Numbered from the stretch's first letter, positions 33,863-42,760 are shown. The stretch: 64,000 nt of DNA from Thermohalobaculum sp965263335 (GCA_965263335.1 CBDHHE010000001.1:5022001-5086000); one strand, 5' to 3'. The notes: generated by a model not told the origin, from the letters alone. A program made the numbers and translations.

Positions 33863-35641
33863 ATGCCAGCAACAGCATCGACGCCTCTCCGCCGGATGGC
33901 GGTCGCCCTGATCGCGATCACAGCGCTGGGCATACCGGTCACGGCTTCTGCGGATGGTGTCGCGGGGCCTTATCTGGCGGCCCAGCAGGCGGAACGACGC
34001 GGCGACATATCCGAGGCGGCACGGTTCTATGCCAAGACGCTGTCGCGCGACCAGAACAATGCCCAGGTCATGGAGCGTGCGATGCTCCACCAGATCGCGG
34101 CGGGCAATGTATCCGAGGGGATTGCGCTGGCCCGCAAGCACGAGACGCTGCGGCCTGGACATCATCTGGGCGTGCTTGCCATCGCCGCAGAATCCCTCAA
34201 CCGGGACGAGGCACAGGCGGCGCACGACATTTTGCGCGCGGACGGCAGTGACTCCGGCCCCTTCGTGGGTCAGATCATGAATGCCTGGGCGACGTTCGGG
34301 ACCGGTGACGTCGAGGCCGCGCGCGGTTTGCTGACAGATCTCGAAGCCTCGGAAGAAAACGGCAAGCCCGGCCAGATCGTGGCCGCCTACCACCTTGGCT
34401 TGCTGGAAGCCGCCGCCGGTCAGGATGAAGCAGCCGTTGCCGCCCTGGCGCGCGCTGCCGAGATGTCGGATGGCGGGACCCTCCGTCTGGCGCGGCTCAG
34501 GGCGGGCGCTCTGACGCGCCTCGGGCGCACGGAGGAAGCCATCGGCGTGATCGATGAGCGCCTCGACGGCACATACGGCGATCCGGGTCTGGCGGCGGTG
34601 CGTGCCTCGATCGAAGAGGGCGTGGTGCCCGAGCCGCTTGCGACAACAGCGTCACAAGGCGCCGCCGAGGTGCTGTTCGGCGTCTCGGGCCTGCTGGCGC
34701 GCGGTCGGAACCGGCTTATCGCCCTGGCATATTCGCGGCTGGCCACATTCCTCGATCCACGGCTCGTGGAAGCGCAGCTGCTGATCGCGCAAATCCTCGA
34801 TCAGGATGAACAGTACGACCTCGCGATCGCCGCGTATGATGCAGTCCCCGACACCGCGCCCGAGGCGTTGACGGCCAGCATCGGCAAGGCCGAGGCCATG
34901 CACGCGGCCGGTCAGGTCGACGAAGCCGTGGCGGCGATGGACATGACCATCGAGCGTTTCCCCGACGCGATCGAGGCGCACACCTCACTGGGCGATTTGT
35001 TGCGCCGCGAGAAGCGCTTCGAGGCTGCGGGAGACGCCTACAATGGCGCGATCGAGCTGATCGGTGAGCCCGAGCAACAGCACTGGGTGCTGTTCTATCA
35101 GCGCGGCATCACGCTCGAGCGTTCGGATCAGTGGGACGCCGCCGAGTCGGACTTCCGCAAGGCGCTCGAGCTCGAGCCGGATCAGCCATTGGTGCTGAAT
35201 TATCTCGGCTACTCGATGGTCGAGTTGCGCCTCAACCTCGATGAAGCGGAAGAAATGATCGAGAAGGCCGTCGAACAACGCCCCGACGACGGCTACATCG
35301 TCGACAGCCTCGGCTGGGTTCTCTTCAGGTTCGGCGACTTCGACGGCGCGGTGGAGCATCTCGAACGAGCCGTCGAGCTGCGACCGGTCGATCCCGTGAT
35401 CAACGATCACTATGGCGACGCTCTTTGGATGGTCGGACGGCAGACGGAAGCGCGTTTTCAGTGGAAGCGGTCGCTTTCCTTCGAGCCTGAGGAAAAGGAC
35501 GCCAAACGCATCCGCCGCAAACTCGCAGATGGTCTCGACGCAGTGCTCGCCGAGGAAGAGGCCGCCGGCAATCCGGCGATCATCGGGCGCGGCGAAGAGA
35601 ACAACGCGGCGAACGAGTCAAACACCAGCAATGGTGGCTAA
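33863..35641 (+). CDS. Large TPR protein, exported or membrane-anchored
   Basis: A 592-residue protein. The N-terminus (MAVALIAITALGIPVTASA) is a signal peptide or anchor. From about residue 30 there are repeated 34-residue TPR-like units, with YDLAIAAYDAVPDTAP, RRGDISEAARFYAKTL and FDGAVEHLERAVELRP easy to see, and a Glu/Asn-rich tail. TPR proteins of this size upstream of ispE are common in alphaproteobacteria. They usually act as scaffolds, but no role is established here. The stop at 35641 overlaps the ispE start by 11 bp, so the two are coupled. Confidence 0.8.
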   Translation: MPATASTPLRRMAVALIAITALGIPVTASADGVAGPYLAAQQAERRGDISEAARFYAKTLSRDQNNAQVMERAMLHQIAAGNVSEGIALARKHETLRPGHHLGVLAIAAESLNRDEAQAAHDILRADGSDSGPFVGQIMNAWATFGTGDVEAARGLLTDLEASEENGKPGQIVAAYHLGLLEAAAGQDEAAVAALARAAEMSDGGTLRLARLRAGALTRLGRTEEAIGVIDERLDGTYGDPGLAAVRASIEEGVVPEPLATTASQGAAEVLFGVSGLLARGRNRLIALAYSRLATFLDPRLVEAQLLIAQILDQDEQYDLAIAAYDAVPDTAPEALTASIGKAEAMHAAGQVDEAVAAMDMTIERFPDAIEAHTSLGDLLRREKRFEAAGDAYNGAIELIGEPEQQHWVLFYQRGITLERSDQWDAAESDFRKALELEPDQPLVLNYLGYSMVELRLNLDEAEEMIEKAVEQRPDDGYIVDSLGWVLFRFGDFDGAVEHLERAVELRPVDPVINDHYGDALWMVGRQTEARFQWKRSLSFEPEEKDAKRIRRKLADGLDAVLAEEEAAGNPAIIGRGEENNAANESNTSNGG

Positions 35642-36497
35642 GGCCGCGACGGGCGTTCTTTCCGAATTCGCGCCCGCCAAGGTCAATCTCTTCCTGCACG
35701 TGCGTGGGCGGCGCTCGGACGGCTATCATCTCCTCGAGTCGCTTGCGGTCTTTCCCGCGCTGGGCGACGTGCTTGAGGCCGAGCCCGCCGAGGGACTTTC
35801 TCTGACAATGGACGGACCGTTCGGTCAGGGGCTTGGCACCGGGGCCGACAATCTCGTGCTGCGCGCCGCGACCGGCCTGGCGGCGCACCACGGTGCGGCG
35901 TTGCGGCTTCACAAGAATCTGCCCATTGCATCGGGGATCGGCGGCGGGTCGAGCGATGCAGCGGCGACGCTCAGGCTGCTCTCGCGCCTGTGGGCCTGTG
36001 AGATACCCGATGGGCTGGCGATCAGGCTGGGCGCCGACGTTCCGGTGTGCCTGAGGGCACCCGATCCCTGCCTGATGGCCGGCGTCGGGGAGCATGTGCA
36101 GACAGCACCACGCCTGCCGCGCTGCTGGATGGTGCTGGTCAATCCCCTGGTTCAGGTCTCGACGGGTGCGGTGTTTGCCGGTCTTGCCTGCCGAGAGATG
36201 CCGCCCGGTCCGGCTCTGCCGGATGGCGGGTTCTCCGGGTTCGACGCCTTCGCAGACTGGCTCGCAGGCCAGCGCAACGATCTGCAGGCGCCCGCTGCCG
36301 CGCTTTGCCCGCCGATCGACGATGTGCTCCAGGCGCTGGCGGACGCGCCGTTCTGCCGGATGTCGGGCTCGGGCGCCACGTGCTTCGCGCTTTTCCGGGA
36401 CCACGCCGGGGCGGACGCCCTGGCCGAGCGGCTTCGTACAGCGCGCCCCGAATGGTGGACGGCGGTTGCGGAGATGCCAGCGCACACAGGGTCCTGA
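35631..36497 (+). CDS. ispE: 4-diphosphocytidyl-2-C-methyl-D-erythritol kinase
   Basis: A 288-residue GHMP kinase of the MEP pathway, phosphorylating CDP-methylerythritol on the way to isoprenoids. Motifs are FAPAKVNLFLHVRGRRSDGYH near the N-terminus with the catalytic Lys region, the ATP loop PIASGIGGGSSDAAAT, GADVPVCL and C-terminal MSGSGATCFALF. ATG at 35631 overlaps the TPR gene end; the open frame upstream is out of register with the protein and is not used. It faces a polyprenyl diphosphate synthase, which uses the pathway's products. Confidence 0.95.
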   Translation: MVAKAATGVLSEFAPAKVNLFLHVRGRRSDGYHLLESLAVFPALGDVLEAEPAEGLSLTMDGPFGQGLGTGADNLVLRAATGLAAHHGAALRLHKNLPIASGIGGGSSDAAATLRLLSRLWACEIPDGLAIRLGADVPVCLRAPDPCLMAGVGEHVQTAPRLPRCWMVLVNPLVQVSTGAVFAGLACREMPPGPALPDGGFSGFDAFADWLAGQRNDLQAPAAALCPPIDDVLQALADAPFCRMSGSGATCFALFRDHAGADALAERLRTARPEWWTAVAEMPAHTGS

Positions 36498-36503
36498 GAC
36501 GGA

Positions 36504-37511
36504 TTACACCGTCCGGGCGACCACGAATTCGGCGATGTCCTCAAGCGCCGTGCGCATGGGCCCCGTCGGGAAAAGCGCCAGAGCGGCAATCGCCTCATCC
36601 GCTTCGCGCCGTGCCCGTGCGCGTGTCGCCATCAGCGCATCCGTCGCCGCAAGATAGTCCATGGCGGTCGAGAGATCTTCCGGTGTTTGCTGGCCTTCGA
36701 CGATGGTGCGATGCCAGAAAGCCCGGGCGGTCTCGTCGCCGCGTGCATGAGCGAGGATCACCGGGTAGGTCACCTTGCCCTCGCGGAAATCGTCGCCGAC
36801 ATTCTTGCCCAGGACGGCGGAACTGCCCCCGTAGTCGAGGAAGTCGTCAGCGAGCTGGAACGCCACGCCGAGACCGCCTCCGAAACGGGCAAGTGCCGCG
36901 ACCCGTTCATCGTCGACGCCGGCGACGACCCCGCCGACTTCGGCGGCCGCCTCGAACAGAGCCGCCGTCTTGCCGCGGATCACCTGGTCATAGCGCTGCT
37001 CATCCGTGCCCAGATCGTGGGCGGTGGTGAGTTGCAGCACCTCGCCCTCGGCAATCACGGCGGACGCCTCGCTGAGGATGCCCAGCACGCGAATCGAACC
37101 GGTCTCGACCATCAGCTGGAAGGCGCGGCTGAAGAGATAATCACCGACCAGAACGCTGGACTTGTTGTCCCAGAGAATGTTCGCGGTCTCGCGGCCCCGG
37201 CGCTGACGGCTCTCGTCCACCACGTCGTCATGCAGCAGGGTCGCTGTGTGGATGAACTCGACGGTGGCGGCCAGTTTTACGTGGTCACGGCCCTGATAGC
37301 CGCAGAGTTGGCTGGTCGCGAGCGTCAGGATCGGTCGCAGCCGTTTGCCGCCCGCATCAAAGAGATGCGCCGAGATCTCGGGGATCCGTGGCGCGTGCTC
37401 CGACGACATCCGCTCGCGGATCAGCTCGTTCACCGCGCCCATGTCGTCGGCCACAAGCGCGCTCAGGCGCTCGAAAGGACCGGCCCCCGCCGGCGCTGGT
37501 TCGGCGCTCAT
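36504..37511 (-). CDS. ispB: Polyprenyl (octaprenyl) diphosphate synthase
   Basis: A 335-residue trans-prenyl synthase that extends farnesyl diphosphate to the long side chain of ubiquinone. The first Asp-rich motif is LLHDDVVDESRQRRG and the second QLADDFLDYGG; GGKRLRPILTLA is the conserved N-terminal block. The small residue pattern around the first motif fits a long-chain product, but chain length is not fixed by motif alone. ispE converges with it 6 bp away, an isoprenoid pair on opposite strands. A DUF2007 gene diverges from it. Confidence 0.93.
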   Translation of the reverse strand: MSAEPAPAGAGPFERLSALVADDMGAVNELIRERMSSEHAPRIPEISAHLFDAGGKRLRPILTLATSQLCGYQGRDHVKLAATVEFIHTATLLHDDVVDESRQRRGRETANILWDNKSSVLVGDYLFSRAFQLMVETGSIRVLGILSEASAVIAEGEVLQLTTAHDLGTDEQRYDQVIRGKTAALFEAAAEVGGVVAGVDDERVAALARFGGGLGVAFQLADDFLDYGGSSAVLGKNVGDDFREGKVTYPVILAHARGDETARAFWHRTIVEGQQTPEDLSTAMDYLAATDALMATRARARREADEAIAALALFPTGPMRTALEDIAEFVVARTV

Positions 37512-37556
37512 TGCTCACTCTCGACTGGAAGGCCGCGATCGCTTATCAGCCTGCCG

Positions 37557-37790
37557 ATGGAAGAAATCTTACGCACCAACGATCCCACACTCGTGCCCTT
37601 TGCATCGGCGCTGCTCCGTGCCGAGGATATAGAGTGCTTCATCCTCGACGTAAACATGAGCATTCTCGAGGGGTCGATCGGCGTGCTGCCGCGCCGGATG
37701 ATGGTGCGCCGGCAGGATCTGCATCGCGCACGGATCGTGCTGCGGGACAACGGCATCGATCCGTACGAACCGGAGGCCTGGCTGGAATGA
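37557..37790 (+). CDS. DUF2007 domain protein
   Basis: A 77-residue protein with the DUF2007 pattern: EEILRTNDPTLVPFASALLRAEDIECFILDVNMS, then a C-terminal VRRQDLHRARIVL. The domain has been described as a small putative signalling or PII-like fold, but no defined function is known. The ATG at 37557 is 45 bp from the polyprenyl synthase start. It overlaps the methyltransferase start in ATGA form, so both are cotranscribed. This pair next to a polyprenyl synthase is conserved in Rhodobacterales. Confidence 0.88.
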   Translation: MEEILRTNDPTLVPFASALLRAEDIECFILDVNMSILEGSIGVLPRRMMVRRQDLHRARIVLRDNGIDPYEPEAWLE

Positions 37791-38551
37791 ATGCCGCGGC
37801 GGCAAGCGCCGACACCGCGACCGAGGACCGGCTGCTGGGCGGACGCGTCAGACTCATGCAGCCGCGCCACGGATACCGCGCCGCAACAGATCCGGTCCTT
37901 CTTGCCGCGGCGATGCCGTCCAGGAGCGGTGAGCGGGTGCTCGATCTGGGCTGTGGTGCGGGTGCCGCAGCGCTCTGCCTTGCCGCGCGGGTGCCTGATG
38001 TGGCGCTGTCGGGCCTCGAGCTGCAGCCGGAGTATGCAGCGTTCGCACGCCAGAATGCTGTGCTGAACGAGGCGAGCTTCGATGTGCTCGAGGGCGATGT
38101 CGCGGATCCGCCTGCCGCCCTTCGGGCACAGACCTTTGACGGGGTCATGATGAACCCGCCCTACCACCCCGCGTCCGTGCAGGCCGGACCGATTCCCGGC
38201 CGCGACAAGGCTCACCGCGAGCGTGTGCCGCTTGGCGTTTGGATCGATACGGGACTGCAGCGGCTGAAACCGCAGGGCTGGATCGCGGTCATCCAGCGCA
38301 TCGAGCGGCTGCCGGAGATCCTGACGGCTCTGGCGGGACGCGCCGGAGAGATTGCCGTTCTGCCCCTCGCGGCGCGCGACGGGCGCGCGGCAAAGCGTGC
38401 GATTGTCCGCGCGCGCAAGGCCGTGCGCGGTCCGTTTCGCCTCGCAGCGCCGCTGGTGCTGCACGCCGGTCCCGCGCATCTGTCTGACAGCGACGACTTC
38501 ACACCGCACGCCCAGGCGATCCTGCGCGATGCAGCCCCTCTCGATTTCTGA
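37787..38551 (+). CDS. TrmN6-like RNA or protein N6-methyltransferase
   Basis: A 254-residue SAM methyltransferase. Motif I is LDLGCGAGAAALCLAAR; the catalytic NPPY motif is in MMNPPYHP, which marks N6-adenine or N5-glutamine amino-group methyltransferases. Order and length fit the YfiC/TrmN6 group that methylates A37 of tRNA-Val, but RNA specificity is inferred. ATG at 37787 overlaps the DUF2007 stop. The amidohydrolase gene follows after about 22 bp. Confidence 0.83.
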   Translation: MNAAAASADTATEDRLLGGRVRLMQPRHGYRAATDPVLLAAAMPSRSGERVLDLGCGAGAAALCLAARVPDVALSGLELQPEYAAFARQNAVLNEASFDVLEGDVADPPAALRAQTFDGVMMNPPYHPASVQAGPIPGRDKAHRERVPLGVWIDTGLQRLKPQGWIAVIQRIERLPEILTALAGRAGEIAVLPLAARDGRAAKRAIVRARKAVRGPFRLAAPLVLHAGPAHLSDSDDFTPHAQAILRDAAPLDF

Positions 38552-38573
38552 AAAACCTTTCCCGGAGGACCTC

Positions 38574-39749
38574 ATGCAGCCAGTTCCCAACTCCATCGCA
38601 GCAATGGCTCCGGACCTCGCGGCGTGGCGACGGGATCTGCACAGGCACCCGGAGTTGCGGTTCGAAGAGCATCGAACGGCTGGCATTGTCGCTGACAAGC
38701 TCCGCGACTGGGGGTTCGATGCCGTCGAGACGGGCATCGGCGGCACAGGTGTTGTCGGCGTCCTGCATGGGCAGACAGGGCCGCAGGGCGAGGCGATTCT
38801 CCTTCGCGCGGACATGGACGCGCTGCCGATTCACGAAGAGACGGCGCTTGAGCACGCATCGGTCGAAGTTGGCAAGATGCATGCCTGCGGCCATGACGGG
38901 CACACAACCATGTTGCTCGGCGCTGCCCGGCATCTCGCGGAGACGCGCAACTTTTCAGGGACGGTCTATTTTTGCTTTCAGCCCGCTGAGGAGGGGGGTG
39001 CCGGCGCACGGGCGATGATCGACGACGGGCTCTTCGAGCGTTACCCGGCCCGCGCGGTTTATGGCTTGCACAACTGGCCGGGCATGCCTGCGGGCCGCTT
39101 TGGACTGCGCCCGGGAGGGCTGATGGCCTCCTGTGACGATTTCACCATCACCGTTCGAGGCGCGGGCGGGCACGGGGCGATGCCGCATCTGACCCGGGAT
39201 CCGGTACTGGCCGGCGCACAGATCGTCTCGGCCGTGCAGAGCATCGTGTCCCGCCGTGTCGATCCCAATGAGGCGGCCGTGGTCTCGGTCACGACCTTTC
39301 ATGCCGGTTCGACCACCAATGTGATCGCCAGGGAGGCCTTGCTCAGCGGAACGACGCGGGCCTTCTCTGACGAGGTGATCACGCTGATCCGCGCCGAAAT
39401 GGAGCGGATCTGTGCGCAGGTGGCTGCTGCGTTCGACTTGGAAGTTTCGATCGGGTTTGCCGACAAACCCTTTCCGGCGACCGTCAACGATGCCGCCGAG
39501 GCGGCCTTTGTCGGAGACGTGATCGAATCACTCGTGGGCTCGGACGACGTTGATCGCGATGTGCAACCGACCATGGGCGGTGAGGATTTTGCATTCATGG
39601 CAGAGCGCAAACCGGGCTGCTTTTTCTTCATCGGCAATGGCGAGAGCGCGCCGCTGCACGCCCCAACCTATGATTTCAATGACGATATTTCTCCACTTGG
39701 CGTTGCGCTCTGGACCCGGCTGGTCGAGGCGGCTCTGCCCGCGAGATGA
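38574..39749 (+). CDS. M20 family amidohydrolase (hippurate hydrolase-like)
   Basis: A 391-residue M20D metallopeptidase-type amidohydrolase. Metal and catalytic blocks are LRADMDALPIHEE, HACGHDGHTTMLLGAA, PAEEGGAGARAM and GAGGHGAMPHLT, ending with MGGEDFAFMAERKPGCFFFIGNG. Such enzymes cleave N-acyl amino acids; benzoylglycine and indoleacetyl amino acid hydrolases are known members. GGAGGACCTC precedes the ATG at 38574. It follows the methyltransferase gene closely on the same strand. The exact substrate is not evident. Confidence 0.9.
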   Translation: MQPVPNSIAAMAPDLAAWRRDLHRHPELRFEEHRTAGIVADKLRDWGFDAVETGIGGTGVVGVLHGQTGPQGEAILLRADMDALPIHEETALEHASVEVGKMHACGHDGHTTMLLGAARHLAETRNFSGTVYFCFQPAEEGGAGARAMIDDGLFERYPARAVYGLHNWPGMPAGRFGLRPGGLMASCDDFTITVRGAGGHGAMPHLTRDPVLAGAQIVSAVQSIVSRRVDPNEAAVVSVTTFHAGSTTNVIAREALLSGTTRAFSDEVITLIRAEMERICAQVAAAFDLEVSIGFADKPFPATVNDAAEAAFVGDVIESLVGSDDVDRDVQPTMGGEDFAFMAERKPGCFFFIGNGESAPLHAPTYDFNDDISPLGVALWTRLVEAALPAR

Positions 39750-39770
39750 GCGCCGTCTGGCGCTTCAGTT
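39749..39770 (+). terminator. Weak terminator after the amidohydrolase gene
   Basis: AGCGCC-GTCT-GGCGCT is a 6-bp stem with a 4-base loop that overlaps the amidohydrolase stop and is followed by TCAGTT. The T-run is poor, so only partial termination is likely. Confidence 0.4.
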
Positions 39771-39844
39771 AACGATTTCGTGACATCTGGTTCAAACACT
39801 GGTCTACTGTGAACACCAGGAGCGGTGAAATAGGAGGTTTGCCT

Positions 39845-40030
39845 ATGAGCGTTTCGTCTCACCTTGATCAGCTGCGAATGAAACACGACAGTCTGAAGCA
39901 GAAGATCAAGGAAGAGCAGCGAAGTCCCGGATCGAACGATCTAGACATCAAGGCGATGAAGCTCGACAAACTTCACATCAAGGAAGAGATCGCGCGGCTC
40001 ACGCGAGACACTGAGCCCGCAGCGCACTGA
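39845..40030 (+). CDS. YdcH/DUF465 family protein
   Basis: A 61-residue helical protein of the YdcH type: HLDQLRMKHDSLKQKIKEEQRSPGSNDLDIKAMKLDKLHIKEEI is a two-helix antiparallel hairpin. Function in this family is not known; it is common in proteobacteria. A strong AGGAGG site precedes the ATG at 39845. It stands alone and is followed within 10 bases by a perfect terminator, so it forms its own transcription unit. Confidence 0.88.
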   Translation: MSVSSHLDQLRMKHDSLKQKIKEEQRSPGSNDLDIKAMKLDKLHIKEEIARLTRDTEPAAH

Positions 40031-40037
40031 GCCACGG

Positions 40038-40059
40038 AGCCGGCATCGCCGGCTTTTTT
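40038..40059 (+). terminator. Rho-independent terminator after the YdcH gene
   Basis: AGCCGGC-ATC-GCCGGCT is a perfect 7-bp stem with a 3-base loop followed directly by TTTTT, about 8 bp after the stop of the YdcH gene. A textbook intrinsic terminator. Confidence 0.9.
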
Positions 40060-40218
40060 GCATTTTAGGGCCGTGTGGCGACGCGCGGACGCTGTTTTGC
40101 GGCGTCCAGCTCGCGAAAATTTGCCTTCAAACCCGATGTTCTGGCTTGAAGCGCCACGAGAGTTTCCGCAGAAAAGTTTATAGTGCGACGCAGGTCGCAA
40201 CGAAAAGCAGGGAAGACC

Positions 40219-40698
40219 ATGGCCATTTCATTCCGACGCGTCCGCCAGATCGCACTCCCGATCGCGGCGGTCATGTGTGTTAACGTTTCGGCCGCGGCTG
40301 GCGGTGCGGACGATGGGCTCGTCCGCGTCCAAAGCGCTCATAGCGTAAGCGTGACGCTCGATCGCCTTGAAGCCGCATTGGAGAAAGCCGGTGCCACGGT
40401 GTTTGCCCGCATCGATCATGCGAAGGGTGCCCAGACGGTGGGCGTTGCGATGCCGGCGAACCAGGCACTGATTTTCGGCAATCCCAAGATCGGTACGGAC
40501 CTGATCGTCGCCGATCCGGCTGCCGGGCTCGATCTGCCCATCCGTGTGGTCTCCTATCGGGAAGGCGGCAAGACCTGGTTGGTCTATCGCGATCCGAAGG
40601 AGTTCGCGGCACAGCACGGTCTGCCCTCGAACCACCCCAAACTGGACGTGATGGCAGGCGCACTGAAGAAGCTCACCACCGCAGCAACGTCGGAGTAG
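40219..40698 (+). CDS. Exported DUF302 protein
   Basis: A 159-residue protein. Residues 1-30 are a signal peptide with basic RRVR and a hydrophobic IALPIAAVMCVNVSAAAG. The DUF302 domain follows, with SVSVTLDRLEAALEKAGATVFARIDH and MPANQALIFGNPKIGTDLI visible. DUF302 proteins form a small alpha-beta fold with unknown function and are often periplasmic. AGGGAAGACC precedes the ATG at 40219. It converges with the amidotransferase gene, 9 bp apart. Confidence 0.87.
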   Translation: MAISFRRVRQIALPIAAVMCVNVSAAAGGADDGLVRVQSAHSVSVTLDRLEAALEKAGATVFARIDHAKGAQTVGVAMPANQALIFGNPKIGTDLIVADPAAGLDLPIRVVSYREGGKTWLVYRDPKEFAAQHGLPSNHPKLDVMAGALKKLTTAATSE

Positions 40699-40707
40699 CG
40701 CTTCCGG

Positions 40708-41445
40708 TCAGGCGGCTGGCCGTTTGGCCAGCCTCTGATCGAGATAACTCGCCATCCAGTGCGCCACATCTCGATTGATGACGGGCCGACCGAGACTTTC
40801 GAGAGCCGGGGCGCGCCGCTCTTCCGGATAGCTTCTGGACGGAAGGCCCATCAGCGCTCCCATGATGCCGGCATCGAACTCGGGGTGCGGCTGGATCGAG
40901 ATGGCGTCGGGCGCTTCGGGATCGCCGTAGCTGAGCATGGCATAGGGACAGTGCGCACTCTCCGCGAGGACCGTCGCATCCTCTGGGAGCGCCGTCACCT
41001 GATCCTGATGCATTGCGTGCAGCGAAAAGGTTTCCGCCGTGGTGGGAAGCCAACCCGGACGGCGCAAGAGCGCATAGTCCTGCACGCCAAGCCCCCATCC
41101 GCGCACTGACTTCTCGGCCCGCCCGCCAAAGGCCTCGGCCATGATCTGATGGCCGAAGCAGACACCGATCGAAGGAACATGTGCCGTGCGCACATCGCGG
41201 AGAAATGCCTTCAGGGGGTCGATCCAGGGCAACGGATCATAGACCCCGTGGCGCGAGCCGGTCACAATCCATGCGGCGCACATGTCCGGCCGCTCCGGGA
41301 TCTCGCCGTCCAGGACCGCCACCCGGTGCAGCTCTGCATTGGGCAGTGCCTGTGTCAGCAGGCGGTGAAACATCGTCGGATAGTCGCCGTGCACCGGCAC
41401 CAGTTCATCCGGAATCTGTCCGGCCTCGAGCAACCCGATCTTCAT
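40708..41445 (-). CDS. Class I glutamine amidotransferase (GMP synthase-like)
   Basis: A 245-residue stand-alone class I glutamine amidotransferase. The catalytic Cys is in IGVCFGHQ and the His/Glu pair in QPHPEF. Related stand-alone proteins hydrolyse gamma-glutamyl amides, or supply ammonia to a partner. ACGGAGAGGGCG precedes the ATG at 41445. It is followed in the same direction by no partner synthetase; the LysR gene upstream ends 63 bp from its start. The gamma-glutamyl substrate is unknown. Confidence 0.85.
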   Translation of the reverse strand: MKIGLLEAGQIPDELVPVHGDYPTMFHRLLTQALPNAELHRVAVLDGEIPERPDMCAAWIVTGSRHGVYDPLPWIDPLKAFLRDVRTAHVPSIGVCFGHQIMAEAFGGRAEKSVRGWGLGVQDYALLRRPGWLPTTAETFSLHAMHQDQVTALPEDATVLAESAHCPYAMLSYGDPEAPDAISIQPHPEFDAGIMGALMGLPSRSYPEERRAPALESLGRPVINRDVAHWMASYLDQRLAKRPAA

Positions 41446-41508
41446 CGCCCTCTCCGTTTGTGCGATCGGCGTCATCGTAGCGTTGCGACCGCAAGACGGA
41501 AAGACCGT

Positions 41509-42438
41509 TTAAAGGTCGAGGAACGTCATGCCGCGGCACGCTTCCTGGACGGAGACCATCTCCTCGCGCATCCAGGTCAGGAATGTCGCGATCTTGGGTT
41601 GATGCTCGGCACCCAGGGGACAGACGAAGCGAAACTGCGCATTTGCCCGCATCGCGGTGGAGTACGGTGCGACGAGCCTGCCCGTGGCGAGGTAGCGCTC
41701 GACCAGAACGATGCGGCCCAGCGTGATGCCCGCGCCCTCCAGCGCCACGTCGATCGAGTGATCCGCATTGGTGAAATGCGCGCCGTGCACCCAATCGCCC
41801 TCGGTATCGGTCAGGCGTCCCCACGCTTGCCAATTCGGCCGGGGATCAAGGAAATCCACGCTCTCGTCATGCAGGAGCTGGATGCCCTCCAGCGAGCCCT
41901 GTTCGCGAATGCGTTCGGCAACGGCGGGCGTGCAAACCGGCGTCAGCCACTCATCGGCCAGCACCTCATTGTAGAGGCCGCTGTACTCGCTCGTGCCGAA
42001 GCGGATCGCCGCGTCCACGCCGTCTCGCTGGAAGTCCATGATCTTCAGGGTCGCGACGAAACGCAGCTCGATCTCGGGGTGGTCTTCGGCAAACCGGAAG
42101 AAGCGCGGCGCGAACCACTTCGCGGTGAAGGCAGGCCCCGCGGTGATCGTGAGACCCTCGTCGTTGATCAACTGCGCCACGGCCCGGACGGCCTGGCGCA
42201 GATTGTCGAAACCATCCTCAACCCCGGGGCGCAGCGCCCGTCCCGCGTCGGTCAGTTCGACCGCCCGGTTGAGCCGGTGAAACACCTGCGTGCCGAGATG
42301 CTCCTCGAGCTGCTTGATCTGATAGCTCAGCGCCGCAGGCGTCACGAAGAGCTCCTCTGCCGCTTTCGCGAAGCTCATGTGCCGGGCGGCCGCCTCGAAG
42401 GCGCGCAGGGCTGTCAGAGGGGGCAGGCGATCAGGCAT
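41509..42438 (-). CDS. LysR-type transcriptional regulator (GcvA-like)
   Basis: A 309-residue LysR regulator. The N-terminal winged helix reads LTALRAFEAAARHMSFAKAAEELFVTPAALSYQIKQLE, followed by an effector domain with TITAGPAFTAKWFAPRF. The pattern is that of the GcvA/AmpR-like group. The start at 42438 has no clear ribosome site. A T-N11-A dyad begins 3 bp before the ATG, consistent with autoregulation; the small gene upstream and divergent is a plausible target. Effector and regulon are unknown. Confidence 0.88.
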   Translation of the reverse strand: MPDRLPPLTALRAFEAAARHMSFAKAAEELFVTPAALSYQIKQLEEHLGTQVFHRLNRAVELTDAGRALRPGVEDGFDNLRQAVRAVAQLINDEGLTITAGPAFTAKWFAPRFFRFAEDHPEIELRFVATLKIMDFQRDGVDAAIRFGTSEYSGLYNEVLADEWLTPVCTPAVAERIREQGSLEGIQLLHDESVDFLDPRPNWQAWGRLTDTEGDWVHGAHFTNADHSIDVALEGAGITLGRIVLVERYLATGRLVAPYSTAMRANAQFRFVCPLGAEHQPKIATFLTWMREEMVSVQEACRGMTFLDL

Positions 42439-42440
42439 TT

Positions 42441-42461
42441 CAGTTAAGCTGATTTGAACTG
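42441..42461. promoter_or_regulatory. T-N11-A LysR-type box
   Basis: CAGTT-N11-AACTG has 5-bp arms with the T-N11-A spacing of LysR operators. It lies 3 bp from the LysR start and about 100 bp from the divergent small gene, so it could serve both. Confidence 0.5.
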
Positions 42462-42479
42462 AGGTGGAGAAAGACTCGT

Positions 42480-42508
42480 TTGTAAAGCCTGTAGCAGAGG
42501 CGCATATA
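42480..42508 (+). promoter_or_regulatory. Candidate sigma-70 promoter of the small gene
   Basis: TTGTAA, a 17-base spacer and CATATA lie about 50 bp before the ATG of the 58-residue gene. The spacing is right, but both boxes match the consensus only in part. Confidence 0.3.
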
Positions 42509-42558
42509 CGTCAGCAACGGAAACTTGCACGTTGAAACGGTTAAAGAGGAGTTAACCA

Positions 42559-42735
42559 ATGACCAAGTCCGCATTCAACCCGACCGTCGTTGATCAGGCC
42601 ACCATCAACCACTATGTCGCGAAAGCTCAGCGCGAGCGCTCCCGCACCGTCGTTGCACTGTTGCGCAGCCTGTTTGCAAAATCTGCTCCCGCAGCAGGGT
42701 CGCGTCGGACGAACCGGACCACTGCTGCGGCCTGA
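42559..42735 (+). CDS. Small basic protein, 58 residues
   Basis: A short gene with a clear AAGAGGAG site eight bases before its ATG. The product begins TKSAFNPTVVDQATINHYVAKAQ and then runs RERSRTVVALLRSLFAK, a basic amphipathic helix, before an Ala/Thr/Arg tail. The middle resembles short DUF1127/RSP_7527-like proteins of Rhodobacterales, which are sometimes stress-induced, but I am not certain. A perfect terminator lies 25 bp after the stop, so it has its own transcript. Divergent from the LysR gene. Confidence 0.75.
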   Translation: MTKSAFNPTVVDQATINHYVAKAQRERSRTVVALLRSLFAKSAPAAGSRRTNRTTAAA

Positions 42736-42760
42736 GCCCACAGCATCGTCCTGACGAAAT

